Assembly: GCA_026004775.1 (NCBI GenBank)
Contig: BPJU01000003.1
Location: 62,001 to 126,000 of the forward strand
Length of the DNA: 64,000 bases
Source of the DNA: Pirellulaceae bacterium
Lineage (GTDB): Bacteria; Planctomycetota; Planctomycetia; Pirellulales; Pirellulaceae
Direction of reading: 5' to 3'
Part shown: piece by piece, positions 30,648 to 40,924 of the stretch
Layout: each line of letters begins with the position of its first letter
How positions within the stretch are numbered: the first letter of the stretch is position 1
The notes under the pieces: model-generated
What the model saw: only the letters and a program-made list of their open reading frames with translations
Told to the model about the DNA's origin: nothing
Database searches by the model: none
Position numbers and translations under genes: made by a program

Positions 30648-32369
30648 ATGACGGATGAAGGGCACGAAGCAGCGACGTCTGCGGAAAAAGAACCGGCCGG
30701 CAGACTCAATTTTATCGAGCAGATCATCGAAGAGGACTTGAAAACAGGGCGATTCGGGGGACGTGTCCACACGCGGTTCCCTCCCGAGCCGAATGGATAT
30801 CTTCACATCGGCCACGCCAAGTCGATCTGCCTGAATTTCGGATTGGCACAAAAATACGGCGGCAAATGCAATTTGCGTTTCGATGATACCAACCCGTCCA
30901 AAGAAGACGTGGAATACGTAGAAGCGATCATGGAGGACGTACGATGGCTGGGCTTCGATTGGGAAGACCGGCTCTATTTTGCATCGGACTATTTCGAGCG
31001 GTTGTACGAGTTGGCCATACGGCTGATCGAAAAAGGCAAGGCGTATGTATGTGATCTAACGGCTGATCAGATCCGCGAGTATCGCGGCACGCTCACCGAA
31101 CCGGGACGTCCCAGTCCCTATCGCAACCGCTCGGTTCAGGAAAACCTGGATCTCTTTCGGCGCATGCGTGCCGGGGAGTTTCCGGACGGCTCGCGTACGC
31201 TGCGAGCCAAAATCGACATGGCGTCGCCCAATCTCAATATGCGCGATCCGGTGATGTACCGCATCCTGCATGTTCCCCATCATCGCACAGGAAACAAATG
31301 GTGCATCTATCCTACGTATGACTGGGCACATGGACAGTGTGATAGTTTTGAAGAAATTACCCATTCGATATGCACATTGGAATTTGAAAATCATCGGCCA
31401 TTGTATGATTGGTTTCTGGATGAGCTTGGAATCTATCATCCCCAGCAGATCGAGTTTGCTCGATTGAATCTTACGTATACGGTGATGAGCAAGCGGAAAC
31501 TGCTGGAACTGGTGCGCGACGGGCACGTGCGGGGGTGGGATGACCCGCGGATGCCGACGCTGCGCGGTTTGCGCCGGCGAGGCTACACGCCGGAAGCGAT
31601 ACGCCGGTTCTGCGAGCGGATCGGTGTGGCGAAGTTCAACAGCACCATCGATATGGTGGTTCTGGAAAACTCCATCCGCGAACATCTCAACCAGATCGCG
31701 CCGCGCCGCATGGCGGTATTGCGGCCGTTGCGCGTGGTGTTGGTCGATTATCCGGAGGGAAAAGTAGAGTATTTGGAAGCCCAGAACAATCCAGAAGATC
31801 CGGCGGCCGGTACCCGCCGTGTGCCGTTCAGCCGCTACTTGTGGATCGAACAGGATGATTTCCGGGAGGATCCGCCCAAAAACTATTTCCGGCTCGCACC
31901 GGGCGCGGAGGTGCGCCTGCGCTACGCCTACTGTATACGCTGTGTGGACGTGATAAAAGACAATCAAGGGCGCGTAGTTGAGATTCACTGCACGCACGAT
32001 CCGCAGACCCTGCACCAGAACCCGCCGGATGGCCGCCGCGTCAAGGGAATCATCCACTGGGTCTCGGCCCCCCATGCGATTTCAGCCGAAGTGCGCTTGT
32101 ATGACCATCTGTTCCTCAAACCCGACCCGGATGATGTTCCTGCCGGCCAAACCTACCTGGCGAACTTGAACCCCAACTCGCTCCAGGTCGTCCCCGAAGC
32201 CTGGCTGGAGCCGTCATTGAGCGAAGCTCGCGTGGGGGACCGCTTCCAGTTTGAGCGTTTGGGATACTTCTGCGTCGATCCGGACAGTAGTGCGGATCGG
32301 CTGGTTTTCAACCGAACGGTGACCTTGCGCGACACGTGGGCGAAGATCGAGAAAAAGCAGATGGCATGA
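30648..32369 (+). CDS. glnS: Glutaminyl-tRNA synthetase
   Basis: From the ATG at 30648 (AAAGGAG upstream) the protein has 573 residues. It has [18 protein letters not shown] (HIGH), LRFDDTNP, the VMSKRKL loop equivalent to KMSKS, and the C-terminal anticodon-binding beta-barrels ([14 protein letters not shown] onward). This is the eukaryal/gamma-proteobacterial GlnRS type, which only some other bacterial phyla possess. It forms a probable operon with gltX and the following kinase gene, which starts 49 bp later. Confidence 0.96.
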   Translation: MTDEGHEAATSAEKEPAGRLNFIEQIIEEDLKTGRFGGRVHTRFPPEPNGYLHIGHAKSICLNFGLAQKYGGKCNLRFDDTNPSKEDVEYVEAIMEDVRWLGFDWEDRLYFASDYFERLYELAIRLIEKGKAYVCDLTADQIREYRGTLTEPGRPSPYRNRSVQENLDLFRRMRAGEFPDGSRTLRAKIDMASPNLNMRDPVMYRILHVPHHRTGNKWCIYPTYDWAHGQCDSFEEITHSICTLEFENHRPLYDWFLDELGIYHPQQIEFARLNLTYTVMSKRKLLELVRDGHVRGWDDPRMPTLRGLRRRGYTPEAIRRFCERIGVAKFNSTIDMVVLENSIREHLNQIAPRRMAVLRPLRVVLVDYPEGKVEYLEAQNNPEDPAAGTRRVPFSRYLWIEQDDFREDPPKNYFRLAPGAEVRLRYAYCIRCVDVIKDNQGRVVEIHCTHDPQTLHQNPPDGRRVKGIIHWVSAPHAISAEVRLYDHLFLKPDPDDVPAGQTYLANLNPNSLQVVPEAWLEPSLSEARVGDRFQFERLGYFCVDPDSSADRLVFNRTVTLRDTWAKIEKKQMA

Positions 32370-32418
32370 GCGGCTGTCGGGGCAGTAACCCCCGGGCCCT
32401 AGCAAGCAAGGAGCCTTC

Positions 32419-33324
32419 ATGGAACAGGTGTTGGTCGTCGGTTCGGTGGCGTTCGACAGCGTGCAGACGCCTTGGGGGTCGTGCGAAAGGGTGATGGGCG
32501 GCTCCGCCGTCTATTTTGCCTATGCGGCCAGTTTCTTCTCGCCCGTGGCTCTGGTGGGCGCCGTAGGCGAAGATTGGCCCGACGAATTCACCCAGATCCT
32601 CCAGCAACAACCGATCGATACTTCCGGCTTGTGCCGCATCCCCGGCAAGAAAACCTTCATGTGGCGCGGCAAGTACAAGGCCAATCTGAACGAACGGGAG
32701 ACGTTGGAAGTCCATCTGAACGTTCTGGGCGAGTTCCAGCCTCGCTTGAGCCCCGAGCAGCGGCGATCGCGCATCGCCTTCCTGGCCAACGGTTCGCCCC
32801 GTACGCAACTGGCCGTGCTGGAACAGCTCGACAATCCAGCCTTGGTGGTCGCCGACACGATGGACTTGTGGATCCGGGAAGAGAGCGATCTGTTGCGAGA
32901 GCTGCTGCGCCGCCTGGACGGAGTGGTTCTCAACGACGGTGAGGCAAAACTCCTTACGCAGGAAGAAAACCTGGTATTGGCCGGGCAGCGCATCCGGGCC
33001 ATGGGGCCGCGCTTCGTCGTTATCAAGAAAGGCGAACACGGAGCGCTCTACTTTTCCGAACGCGATACGATTGCTCTGCCAGCCTACCCGACGGCACGCG
33101 TGGTTGATCCGACCGGAGCCGGCGACAGTTTTGCCGGAGGCATGCTCGGATACCTCGCCTCGTGCGAGCAACTGACTAGCCAGGAATTCAGACGTGCTTT
33201 GGTCTACGGAACCCTGGTGGCCAGTTTTGTCGTAGAAGATTTTAGCTTGGACCGCCTCCGACAAATCGACCGCTCGACAATCGACAAACGTCTGGAGACG
33301 TACCGCAGCATGTTCCAGTTTTAG
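32419..33324 (+). CDS. PfkB/ribokinase-family sugar or nucleoside kinase
   Basis: The 301-residue protein starts with a GSVAFDSV strand-turn and has the family GG substrate hairpin (VMGGSAVYFAYAAS). The C-terminal PfkB signature DPTGAGDSFAGGM carries the catalytic aspartate and anion hole. The phosphorylated substrate cannot be read from sequence. It is the third gene of the gltX-glnS run. Confidence 0.88.
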   Translation: MEQVLVVGSVAFDSVQTPWGSCERVMGGSAVYFAYAASFFSPVALVGAVGEDWPDEFTQILQQQPIDTSGLCRIPGKKTFMWRGKYKANLNERETLEVHLNVLGEFQPRLSPEQRRSRIAFLANGSPRTQLAVLEQLDNPALVVADTMDLWIREESDLLRELLRRLDGVVLNDGEAKLLTQEENLVLAGQRIRAMGPRFVVIKKGEHGALYFSERDTIALPAYPTARVVDPTGAGDSFAGGMLGYLASCEQLTSQEFRRALVYGTLVASFVVEDFSLDRLRQIDRSTIDKRLETYRSMFQF

Positions 33325-33471
33325 CAGTCTGTCCCAAGAACAGCATTGGGGCTGGTCTTGGACCGTGCACGAACCGGTTTTCGGAAAGGCTTCTGAAATG
33401 ACAGTTGGCGGTCCCTTCGGGGGCCGAGTCTTGGTTGGTTTGGGCAGTACGCCGCAAGGAGGGCGATACGG

Positions 33472-34041
33472 ATGATCCGCACCTTTATTGCTGTGGAAGT
33501 TTCGCCGGAGGTTCGCCGCCGGGCGGCCGAATGGATTCGCGTATTACAAGCCCGCGCGATTGAAGCGCGTTGGGTGGACCCGACCCAGATGCATTTGACG
33601 CTCCAGTTCCTGGGCCAAGTGCCCGAGATCCAGTTGCCCCACATCTGCAAGGCGATCGGAAATGCTGTCGCTTCCGCCTCGCCCTTCGACGTCGTCTGTA
33701 CTGAACTGGGCGTGTTTCCCGACTGGAAGCGACCTCGCGTCCTGTGGCTCGGTATTGGGGAAGGCTACGAGCAGTTGGTCGAGTTACAGCAGCGGGTCGA
33801 ACGAGCGCTACAACCGTTGGGCTATCGTGGGGAAGCACGGCGGTTCGAGCCTCACGTGACACTGGGACGCCTCCGGCGCAGCGACCCGATACCCGAAGCG
33901 TTGCGACAGGACGTGCAGCGCACCATGCAGAATAAAGGCCAAGTCGGCTTCGATGTGTCGGAGGTGGTGGTCTTCTCCAGCCAGTTGTCCCGCCAGGGTC
34001 CGCGCTATGAAGCGATCGGGCGGGCCGAACTGCTAGGTTGA
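33472..34041 (+). CDS. thpR: RNA 2',3'-cyclic phosphodiesterase (2H family)
   Basis: The 189-residue protein has the two HxTx motifs that define the 2H phosphoesterases: HLTL at residues 41-44 and HVTL at 129-132. The N-terminal RTFIAVEV strand is also intact. The length matches ThpR/LigT, which opens 2',3'-cyclic phosphates on RNA. A ribosome site (AAGGAGG) lies about ten bases before the ATG. A terminator hairpin follows about 170 bp later. Confidence 0.93.
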   Translation: MIRTFIAVEVSPEVRRRAAEWIRVLQARAIEARWVDPTQMHLTLQFLGQVPEIQLPHICKAIGNAVASASPFDVVCTELGVFPDWKRPRVLWLGIGEGYEQLVELQQRVERALQPLGYRGEARRFEPHVTLGRLRRSDPIPEALRQDVQRTMQNKGQVGFDVSEVVVFSSQLSRQGPRYEAIGRAELLG

Positions 34042-34214
34042 TCCCTCTGCCACGTGAGGCTCGAGGTGCAGCTCCCCGCCGGCACGCGGCGCCCGGCCGG
34101 CCGCTTGCAACGATCAACAACGGCAACTCGCGCTGGCATGGTTGCCGGCATTTGGCGGCAAAAGAACCTCTTGGCGCAAGAGAGAGCAGCCGATAAACTA
34201 TACATACGTACACA

Positions 34215-34236
34215 GCCCGTCGGACGGGCATTTTTG
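34215..34236 (+). terminator. Intrinsic terminator before recA
   Basis: GCCCGT and ACGGGC form a 6-bp GC stem with a CGG loop, followed directly by ATTTTTG. It lies between thpR and recA on the plus strand, so recA should have its own promoter. Confidence 0.65.
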
Positions 34237-34254
34237 CAAAACATCGGCCGCCGC

Positions 34255-34285
34255 TTGTCCCGCGGTGGCCTCCGTGCGCTACAAT
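34255..34285 (+). promoter_or_regulatory. Possible recA promoter
   Basis: TTGTCC (34255-34260) and TACAAT (34280-34285) resemble -35 and -10 boxes, but the 19-nt spacing is long. They fall between the terminator and the recA ribosome site. I could not recognise a LexA operator with certainty. Confidence 0.25.
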
Positions 34286-34341
34286 GAGTGAAACGGGGAG
34301 GACAGCTTCCCAAGCAGGATTCTTGCGAAAGGGAGTTCTTT

Positions 34342-35460
34342 ATGAGCAAGCAGGCAGCAGCGGCCAAGAAGTCGGGCAAGGCGGCAGCCAAAGACGGCAA
34401 GTCCAACGGAGTGCTCGAGCCGGGAGTGCTCAGCAAAGAGCGGCAGGCGGCATTGGAACAAGCTCTGGCGCAAATCGAAAAACAGTTCGGCGAAGGGGCC
34501 ATCATGCCGCTGGGTGCCGAGCAGATCGTGCCGATCGAAGGCATCTCGACCGGCAGCCTTTCGTTGGACATCGCGCTGGGTGGACGCGGCATACCGCGAG
34601 GCCGGATCATCGAGATTTTCGGCCCGGAATCCAGCGGCAAGACGACGCTCGCTTTGCACGTAGCGGCTCAAGCCCAGAAACTCGGTGGCGTCGCAGCCAT
34701 GATCGACGCCGAACATGCCTTCGATCCCACCTGGGCCCGCAAAATCGGCGTGCAACTCGATACGCTTCTGGTAAGCCAGCCAGGAAGCGGTGAAGAAGCG
34801 ATGCAGATCACCGAAATGCTGGTCAAGTCCAATGCGGTGGACGTGGTGATCGTCGATTCGGTAGCGGCGCTGGTCCCCAAACAGGAATTGGAGGGCGAAA
34901 TCGGCGACGCGCATGTCGGGCTTCAAGCACGTCTGATGAGCCAGGCGATGCGCAAATTGACCGGCGCGATTGCCCGAACTCGTACGGCTGTGATCTTCAT
35001 CAACCAGATCCGCGAGAAGGTAGGCGTGATGTTCGGCAATCCGGAAACGACGCCGGGCGGGCGGGCCCTGAAGTTCTATGCCTCCTGTCGGATCGACGTG
35101 CGGCGCATCGGGCAGCTCAAGGATGGCGATCAGGTAGTCGGCCAGCGCGTCCGAGCCAAGATCGTCAAGAATAAAGTCGCCCCGCCGTTCCGCGTCGCCG
35201 AATTCGACATGATGCACACAAACGGCATCAGCTACGAGGGCGACGTGCTGGATCTGGGCGTCGCCTACCGCATCCTCCAACGCAGTGGTGCCTGGTTCAA
35301 GTACGGTGAAACCTATCTGGGCCAAGGCAAGGAAAAAGCCCGGCAATTCCTGGTGGAAAACCCGGAAGTGACGGCTCGGATCCGCGACGAGATCCTGGCG
35401 GCGGCCGGCCAAAGCCCTTTGCCCACGGCTGCCGACGACGCGGTCGCCATCGACGGCTGA
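34342..35460 (+). CDS. recA: Recombinase A
   Basis: The 372-residue protein has the RecA Walker A GPESSGKT (residues 94-101), the [10 protein letters not shown] segment, the [12 protein letters not shown] Walker B strand, and L1/L2 DNA loops around [15 protein letters not shown] and [20 protein letters not shown]. The N-terminus carries an extra Ala/Lys-rich tail of about 25 residues. The ATG at 34342 has GAAAGGGAG upstream. RecA performs strand exchange and triggers the SOS response. The next gene, apbE, starts 14 bp later. Confidence 0.97.
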   Translation: MSKQAAAAKKSGKAAAKDGKSNGVLEPGVLSKERQAALEQALAQIEKQFGEGAIMPLGAEQIVPIEGISTGSLSLDIALGGRGIPRGRIIEIFGPESSGKTTLALHVAAQAQKLGGVAAMIDAEHAFDPTWARKIGVQLDTLLVSQPGSGEEAMQITEMLVKSNAVDVVIVDSVAALVPKQELEGEIGDAHVGLQARLMSQAMRKLTGAIARTRTAVIFINQIREKVGVMFGNPETTPGGRALKFYASCRIDVRRIGQLKDGDQVVGQRVRAKIVKNKVAPPFRVAEFDMMHTNGISYEGDVLDLGVAYRILQRSGAWFKYGETYLGQGKEKARQFLVENPEVTARIRDEILAAAGQSPLPTAADDAVAIDG

Positions 35461-35474
35461 TCCACAAACGGCCT

Positions 35475-36623
35475 GTGCTCGAACACGAACCATCACCGGC
35501 AAAACCCGCAAATGAGGCCGCTTCTAAGAGGCCTGAATCGCGGCACAGCTTTTTCGAGAGCTGCGCTGCACTGCCCCAGTTGGCCGAGTGGTGGGAGCAG
35601 GCCGCGTCGGTCGAGCCTCGGCGCAAGTTCGACCACCACACAGCCAGCTATCTTGTCGAATTCAGCCGGCCGGCGATGGCCAGTCAATTCCAAGTGTTTT
35701 TGAATGCCGGTCAATATGCCGGCTGTGAAGACGCCGCCGGCCACGCATTGGACGCCGTCGCACAGCTCGAAGATCAATTGAGTGTGTTCATCGAGTCAAG
35801 CGACCTGTCGCGAATCAACCGGCTGGCCTATCCGGGCCCTGTATCGGTCGAGGCGCGATTGTTCGAGTTGTTGCTTTTTGCTCGCCACCTCAATCAATCG
35901 ACCAACGGTGCCTTCGATATCTCGGCGTCGCCCTTGTGGCGGCTGTGGGGCTTTGCGCGCCGCAGCGGCCAGGTGCCTCGCGCCGAGCAACTGGCCGAGG
36001 CTCTTGCCCGTGTAGGGAACGAACACTGGGCGTGCCACGAGCCGGATCGCTCCGTGCAGTTTTTCAAACCGGGCGTCGAGCTGAACCTGGGTTCGATCGG
36101 CAAAGGCTATGCTCTGGACGTCGCCGCCTGCCGGTTACTGGAGTCCGGCATCCACGATTTCTTGCTCAATGGCGGGCACAGCAGCGTACTGGCTTGGGGA
36201 AACCGCTCGGGCTGCGACGGCTGGCTGGTCGGATTGGCTCATCCGTTTATCGCCGCGAGGCGCTTGGGGCTGATCCGATTGCGCCATGGTGCCTTGGGCA
36301 CGACCAGCACGGCTCGACAGTTTTTTTATCATCAGGGCAAGCGGCTGGGACATGTGCTGGATCCACGTACCGGTTATCCGGTCGATCACTGGTGTTCGGT
36401 CACGGTACTTGCGCCGTGTGCTACGGCGGCCGATGCACTGGCAACCGCTTTTTTTGTGATGCAGCGTGACGAGATACACCAGTATTGCCGGCAGCATCCG
36501 GAGCTGGGAGTGATTCTTGTCAGGGCGGGCCGGCGGGCGGGAGAGTGGGAGGTCGAGACGATCCAGGTCGAGCCGGATGAGTTTTTGTGGGGCGACCAGA
36601 CCGATGCTGCCGCGGGGGGTTAG
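35475..36623 (+). CDS. apbE: ApbE-type FAD:protein FMN transferase
   Basis: The 382-residue protein has the ApbE signatures: NGAFDISASPLWRLWG, the LNLGSIGKGYALD motif, FLLNGGHSSVLAWG and the metal-site region HVLDPRTGYPVDHW with ATAADALATAFFV. It attaches FMN covalently to exported flavoproteins. It starts at a GTG 14 bp after recA and lacks a signal peptide, so it may act in the cytoplasm or start differently. Residues 1-55 have no family match that I can see. Confidence 0.88.
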   Translation: MLEHEPSPAKPANEAASKRPESRHSFFESCAALPQLAEWWEQAASVEPRRKFDHHTASYLVEFSRPAMASQFQVFLNAGQYAGCEDAAGHALDAVAQLEDQLSVFIESSDLSRINRLAYPGPVSVEARLFELLLFARHLNQSTNGAFDISASPLWRLWGFARRSGQVPRAEQLAEALARVGNEHWACHEPDRSVQFFKPGVELNLGSIGKGYALDVAACRLLESGIHDFLLNGGHSSVLAWGNRSGCDGWLVGLAHPFIAARRLGLIRLRHGALGTTSTARQFFYHQGKRLGHVLDPRTGYPVDHWCSVTVLAPCATAADALATAFFVMQRDEIHQYCRQHPELGVILVRAGRRAGEWEVETIQVEPDEFLWGDQTDAAAGG

Positions 36624-36656
36624 CTGTTGCCAAAGAGTTTCCGGCATAGGGCTCCA

Positions 36657-37445
36657 TCAGTCGCCCGCCGTGCACTTGCGATCCAGGTGCGTGTAACCCC
36701 CGTCGACAAAAATGATCTGCCCCGTGGTATGGCTGGAGCGAGGTGAGGCGAGGAACACCACCATGGCGGCGACTTCGTCGGGCGTCGTGAAGCGGCGTCC
36801 CAAGGGAATGAGGCGTTCGATGGAACGGCGAGCGGCCTGCGGATCGGGCAAACTGGAAAGCCATTTTTCGTAAAGCGGTGTCCACGTTTCCGCCGGCAAC
36901 ACCGCGTTGACTCGGATCCCCCACGGTGCCAATTCCACGGCCCATTCGCGCGTCAGCGCGTTGATCGCTCCTTTGGCCGCGGCATAACCCGACGTGCCGC
37001 CTTGGCCGGTGACGCTCACCTTCGAACCGACGTTGACCACCGAGCCTGCCGAAGCCTTCAGCGGCTCCAACGCAAAGTGCATCATCGTGTAATAGTGGAT
37101 AAGGTTCCGCTCCAGTGAGGCCCGAAACTGCTCCGGGCCTGCCGCAAGATCCACCCCGTCGTTGACGCCGGCGTTGTTGACCAACACATCCAGACGGCCG
37201 AATAGTTCGAGCGCCGCGCGAACGGCTTGTTCACACGTTTCCTGGCGGCAAAGGTCTCCTGCAACGAAGAGGTAATTCCCATGGGCGTTCATACGTGAAG
37301 TCTCGATCGCATCAACTTCTTCCGAAGGGCGGTTGACGTTGACGACCGACGCACCTTCGGCCAAGAACGCCTCGACAATCGCCCGGCCGATCCCTTTGGA
37401 GCCGCCGGTCACCAACGCCACTCGACCCTCCAAGCCAAGATCCAT
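36657..37445 (-). CDS. Short-chain dehydrogenase/reductase
   Basis: The 262-residue protein begins with the Rossmann motif LVTGGSKGIGRAI. It has NNAG, a YAAAK active-site pair (Tyr and Lys) preceded by a conserved serine region, and a C-terminal TTGQIIFVDGGYTHLD. This is a classical SDR, and the pattern loosely resembles L-fucose or sugar dehydrogenases. The substrate is uncertain. It converges on apbE with a 33-bp gap. Confidence 0.85.
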   Translation of the reverse strand: MDLGLEGRVALVTGGSKGIGRAIVEAFLAEGASVVNVNRPSEEVDAIETSRMNAHGNYLFVAGDLCRQETCEQAVRAALELFGRLDVLVNNAGVNDGVDLAAGPEQFRASLERNLIHYYTMMHFALEPLKASAGSVVNVGSKVSVTGQGGTSGYAAAKGAINALTREWAVELAPWGIRVNAVLPAETWTPLYEKWLSSLPDPQAARRSIERLIPLGRRFTTPDEVAAMVVFLASPRSSHTTGQIIFVDGGYTHLDRKCTAGD

Positions 37446-37805
37446 CGCCAACCTCACCTCCACCGTCCGATTTCTTGCCATAAGTTGGACCGATCCCGCT
37501 CCAGGCAACTCAGGTTATAGGCTAAACCAGAACCCCGGGCCGGTCAAAGAGCAGCGTAGGGCACCGCCCAGTGCCAAATGCTCGTTGAGTTCCCCGTTCC
37601 CAACCTAACTGTCTCGATCACGGGCTATGACGTGGCCCTGGCCCATTGGTCCCGAAACACTTCCTGGCAAGTCTCAGTTCGGTGGCGTTGGACAGAATTG
37701 TACCATTCTGGACAGGCTCGTAGAGTTTCGCTCCGTAGAATATGATTAGGTTAGTTGATTGGGAACGGCCTGCTACGAAACGATCTGTTGCCAGAAAGTC
37801 AACCC
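37446..37805. other. Divergent intergenic region between the SDR and PAC2 genes
   Basis: No gene is visible. It must carry two opposing promoters. On the plus strand TTGTAC and TAGAGT with a 17-nt spacing (about 37697-37725) are a weak candidate. The frame of the PAC2 gene could extend to 37755. Confidence 0.35.
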
Positions 37806-38762
37806 ATGGCGGAGGTTCATAAACTGGTGCATCCGTGGTTGGTGGCGGTCTGGCCGGGTATGGGCCAAGTGGCCGTCAATGCGGGGGTCTATTTGTTGTC
37901 GAAGCTACGGATGAGCCTGTTGGCCGAGTTCGAGGTGGCCAATTTGTACGATGTCGAGCATGTCGAGGTGCGGCAAGGGTTGATCCAGCCGGGCCGTAAG
38001 CCTCGCAGTCGGCTGTTTTTGTGGCGGGATCCTCAGCAGCGTCACGACTTGTTGGTGTTTATCGGCGAGGCACAGCCGCCGCTGGGCAAGTACGCCTTTT
38101 GCCAGCAACTTCTCGCTCAAGCCAAACAAGTTGGTGTCGAGCGGGTCTTTACGTTTGCAGCCATGGCCACCTCCATGCGCCCCGAAGATCGCAGCCGCGT
38201 CTTCGGAGCCGCCACGGAGCCGCCGTTATTGGAAGAGCTGAAGCGATTGGAACTGGTGATTCTGGAAAACGGCCATATCAGCGGGCTGAACGGCATTTTG
38301 CTGGGGGCGGCTGTTGAGGCCGGCATTCCGGGCGTATGCTTGCTGGGTGAAATGCCGCAGATTTTCGTGCAGCTTCCGTTCCCCAAAGCCTCCCTGGCTA
38401 TCCTGGAAGCCTTCACTCCGATGCTCGGCGTGTCGATCGACCTGGAAGAGCTTTCCGAACAGGCTCGGGACAGCGAAGAGCAGCTTCGCGAGTTGCTCGA
38501 GCGGATGGAGCAGGCTTACGGGTTGTCCGAACCGGAGGAGGAATCCTCATCCTTTACCGTTCCGCCGCCGGAGGAGAACCGTCTTTCGCCAGCCGACCGG
38601 CATCGCATCGAGCGGCTGTTTCAGCAGGCGATTCAGGATCGCTCGAAAGCGTTTGAATTGAAGCGTGAACTGGACCGGCTGGGGGTTTTCAAAGAGTACG
38701 AAGACCGGTTCCTGGATCTTTTCAAGAAACCGGCTGAGGGCGGGCCTTCCCAGGAAGCATAG
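37806..38762 (+). CDS. PAC2-family protein
   Basis: From the ATG at 37806 the protein has 318 residues. It has the PAC2 pattern WPGMGQVAVNAGVYLLSKL, a central FTFAAMATSM segment and GLNGILLGAAVEAGIPGVCLLGEMP. It ends in a coiled-coil tail (from about residue 215) rich in Glu and Arg. PAC2 proteins in archaea and eukaryotes assist proteasome assembly; the bacterial role is unknown. A start at 37755 would add 17 residues. Confidence 0.85.
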   Translation: MAEVHKLVHPWLVAVWPGMGQVAVNAGVYLLSKLRMSLLAEFEVANLYDVEHVEVRQGLIQPGRKPRSRLFLWRDPQQRHDLLVFIGEAQPPLGKYAFCQQLLAQAKQVGVERVFTFAAMATSMRPEDRSRVFGAATEPPLLEELKRLELVILENGHISGLNGILLGAAVEAGIPGVCLLGEMPQIFVQLPFPKASLAILEAFTPMLGVSIDLEELSEQARDSEEQLRELLERMEQAYGLSEPEEESSSFTVPPPEENRLSPADRHRIERLFQQAIQDRSKAFELKRELDRLGVFKEYEDRFLDLFKKPAEGGPSQEA

Positions 38763-38940
38763 GTTGTCGGCGGCAGATCATCGGTACCATTCGCCCCGAC
38801 TTCTCACACATTTCTAACAAGTCGAAAAAAATTTCTCTCTGATGGTGTGCCCGGCGCCGATATTATCCGATGCGAGGAACCGCGCTTGGTGGCTGACAGT
38901 GGCCACCGGCATCAACCCCGCATTTTGCAAGGGGGTGATC

Positions 38941-39876
38941 ATGCGATGGAGCGCTACACGTATCGCGTGCGGAGTGTGGCTGGCGACCAGCCTGGCAATC
39001 GTCCCGACCTACTCGCTGGCAGCCTCGAACTTGCTTGAGCGTCACGCCTGGCTCAAACTGCGGATCGAACAAGGACGCATCCGGACCACAGCCCCTCCCG
39101 GCCAGTGCCTTTCCGTTTGTGACGAACGTCTCGGACAAACCGAACGGTTGGCCGTGGATTACAAGAGCGGGCCGCTGCAACTGCGGTACGAACGAAAGAC
39201 GAGCGAAGGGAGAATTATTTTTCAGGTCAACGGAAGCACTTGCTGTCAGATCCAATGGGAGAGCTCTGTCGGCATTGGACCACTTTATTTCGAACAGGTC
39301 CCCGGCCAACCCGTCAGAGTCCGTCTGTACGAAAACGGTTCCGAAAAGCACTACCAGGCAACAGGAATATGGCACTTGTTGAGTATTTACCCGGACGTTC
39401 GACAAGAGCTTGTGCGGTGCCTGGAGCAATTGCGTCCGGACTGGCAATTAGCATATAAGTTACAGCAGCTGGAAGAACAGCTTCAGAAGCGATGGCCCGA
39501 AGTGCGCATAGAAGACGTTCGCCAGTGTGTGGCCCGATTAGGCGACAGCCGTTACGCGGTGCGTAATGCGGCCGACCGGCAACTGCGGCAGATGGGCCTG
39601 GAGATACTGCCTCTACTGGACCAAATCGACGATCAGACGTTAGGGTGTGAACAGCGATTCCGCATCGCGCGCATTCGCAACTCGCTATTGCCCTTGACCG
39701 AAGATACCCCAGACCAGGTGGCGTCCTGGCTGCTGGTTGATGAGGGCTATTGGCAGGCGCGATCCTTGGCCAGCCACGGGTCGGAAAGAGAGTGGGTACG
39801 GGCACACCTGAATCTTCTTCGCGGCGATTCTGCCTCCCCATCCTTCCCACGCGTAGCACGACATGTGCAACCGTGA
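38941..39876 (+). CDS. Secreted protein with helical-repeat C-terminal part
   Basis: The ATG at 38941 follows AAGGGGG and opens a signal peptide (ACGVWLATSLAIVPTYSLA). The 311-residue product has a beta-rich first half. In the second half ARLGDSRYAVRNAADRQLRQMGLEILPLLDQ resembles a HEAT-like pair often seen in planctomycete proteins. I know no function. An upstream extension to 38842 lacks a ribosome site. Confidence 0.75.
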   Translation: MRWSATRIACGVWLATSLAIVPTYSLAASNLLERHAWLKLRIEQGRIRTTAPPGQCLSVCDERLGQTERLAVDYKSGPLQLRYERKTSEGRIIFQVNGSTCCQIQWESSVGIGPLYFEQVPGQPVRVRLYENGSEKHYQATGIWHLLSIYPDVRQELVRCLEQLRPDWQLAYKLQQLEEQLQKRWPEVRIEDVRQCVARLGDSRYAVRNAADRQLRQMGLEILPLLDQIDDQTLGCEQRFRIARIRNSLLPLTEDTPDQVASWLLVDEGYWQARSLASHGSEREWVRAHLNLLRGDSASPSFPRVARHVQP

Positions 39877-40378
39877 AGCGCCGGGTGGCGGCTCGTCTCT
39901 TTCGAAAAGCTCTTTTGTGCAACGCGCATCAGAAGCATGCAAGCGAACTACGTAAATAGCCGGTGATCGGGATGCGAATGAATCTAATGTCCCTCCGCGC
40001 CGCTCAAGGAACTAACCGTGGGAACCGGCTTGTCTGGCTCAAGCCTGACGGGTTGGCAAGGGGGCTCATGGGTCCCGGGCCTTTCCCTTGGAGCGGCATA
40101 CCGTTAACGCTCTTCCGGCGGTAAGGCTCGACAACGCGAGCACGGACAGTACACTCTTTTCGTGTCAACGAGCGCTTCTATGACATGCCACCGGCGAGCT
40201 GGCTTCGCCGGGGCGATGATGGATAGCCAGACCCCAGCGCGCGGATGCTGCCGAATTCTGTAATGCTGTTGAGCACTATCTTCACCGTGGCTGGTAATGG
40301 CTATTGCTCAGCGCTATGCTGTAAAATCCGGCGTAACGTTTTGCCTTCGCTATCCGGATACCACTTGGAGAACTCCGA
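39877..40378. other. Gene-free region with a GC hairpin
   Basis: No coding frame or RNA family is recognised. A 7-bp stem CCGGCGA/TCGCCGG with a 7-nt loop lies at 40191-40211, without a T-run. Base composition seems lower in GC near the right end, where the VOC gene begins. Confidence 0.4.
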
Positions 40379-40861
40379 ATGACCATCTTCTGTCGCGCCG
40401 TTCCTGTGCTGAAGGTAGCCAACGTGCAAGCAAGTGCCCGGTGGTACTCGGAGGTGTTCGGATTCCTTGCTGACACGTTTCCAGCAAACCCGCCCTATAG
40501 TTTCGCAATTCTGCGACGGGATGGTGCAGAAATTATGCTTCTGCGCGACGACCAACATGAAGCGGACAAAATGCGCAAACAGCAGCAAGGAAGAGATTTC
40601 CGCTGGGACGTTTATTTGCGGTTGGCGGATACGGCCGTGCTCGACCTTGCTCTGGTAATACGGGAGAAAACCACGATCCTGCGCGGACCAGAGCGCATGT
40701 TCTACGGACTTGTCGAGTTCGAGATTTGCGATCCGGATGGCCACCGCATTTGTATCAGTGGCGAACCACCTGCCGATGCCGAAGTGGAACAATTCGTTGA
40801 GCACGGCTCGGAAAATCACTCCCAAGTAACAAGGCGACGACGCGGGCAAAATCTCGTGTGA
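40379..40861 (+). CDS. VOC-superfamily (glyoxalase/bleomycin-resistance-like) protein
   Basis: The 160-residue protein has the VOC fold pattern: a VPVLKVANVQASARWYSEVFGF start, a beta-alpha-beta-beta-beta second module and the terminal metal-ligand segment FEICDPDGHRICISG (Glu before DPDGH). Metal ligands can be proposed, but the substrate cannot. The Arg-rich C-terminus is unusual. It stands alone between gene-free DNA and a convergent gene, which is compatible with recent transfer (weak inference). Confidence 0.8.
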   Translation: MTIFCRAVPVLKVANVQASARWYSEVFGFLADTFPANPPYSFAILRRDGAEIMLLRDDQHEADKMRKQQQGRDFRWDVYLRLADTAVLDLALVIREKTTILRGPERMFYGLVEFEICDPDGHRICISGEPPADAEVEQFVEHGSENHSQVTRRRRGQNLV

Positions 40862-40924
40862 CCGGGCAGCTTGCCACTGGAATACCGCTGCCGAGCCAAT
40901 CTGGCCTGCCCAAGCTCATCGCTG

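Noticed and set aside
34200-34215. TACATACGTACA as a LexA box for recA
   Set aside because: The symmetry is short and I know no planctomycete LexA consensus with which to compare it.
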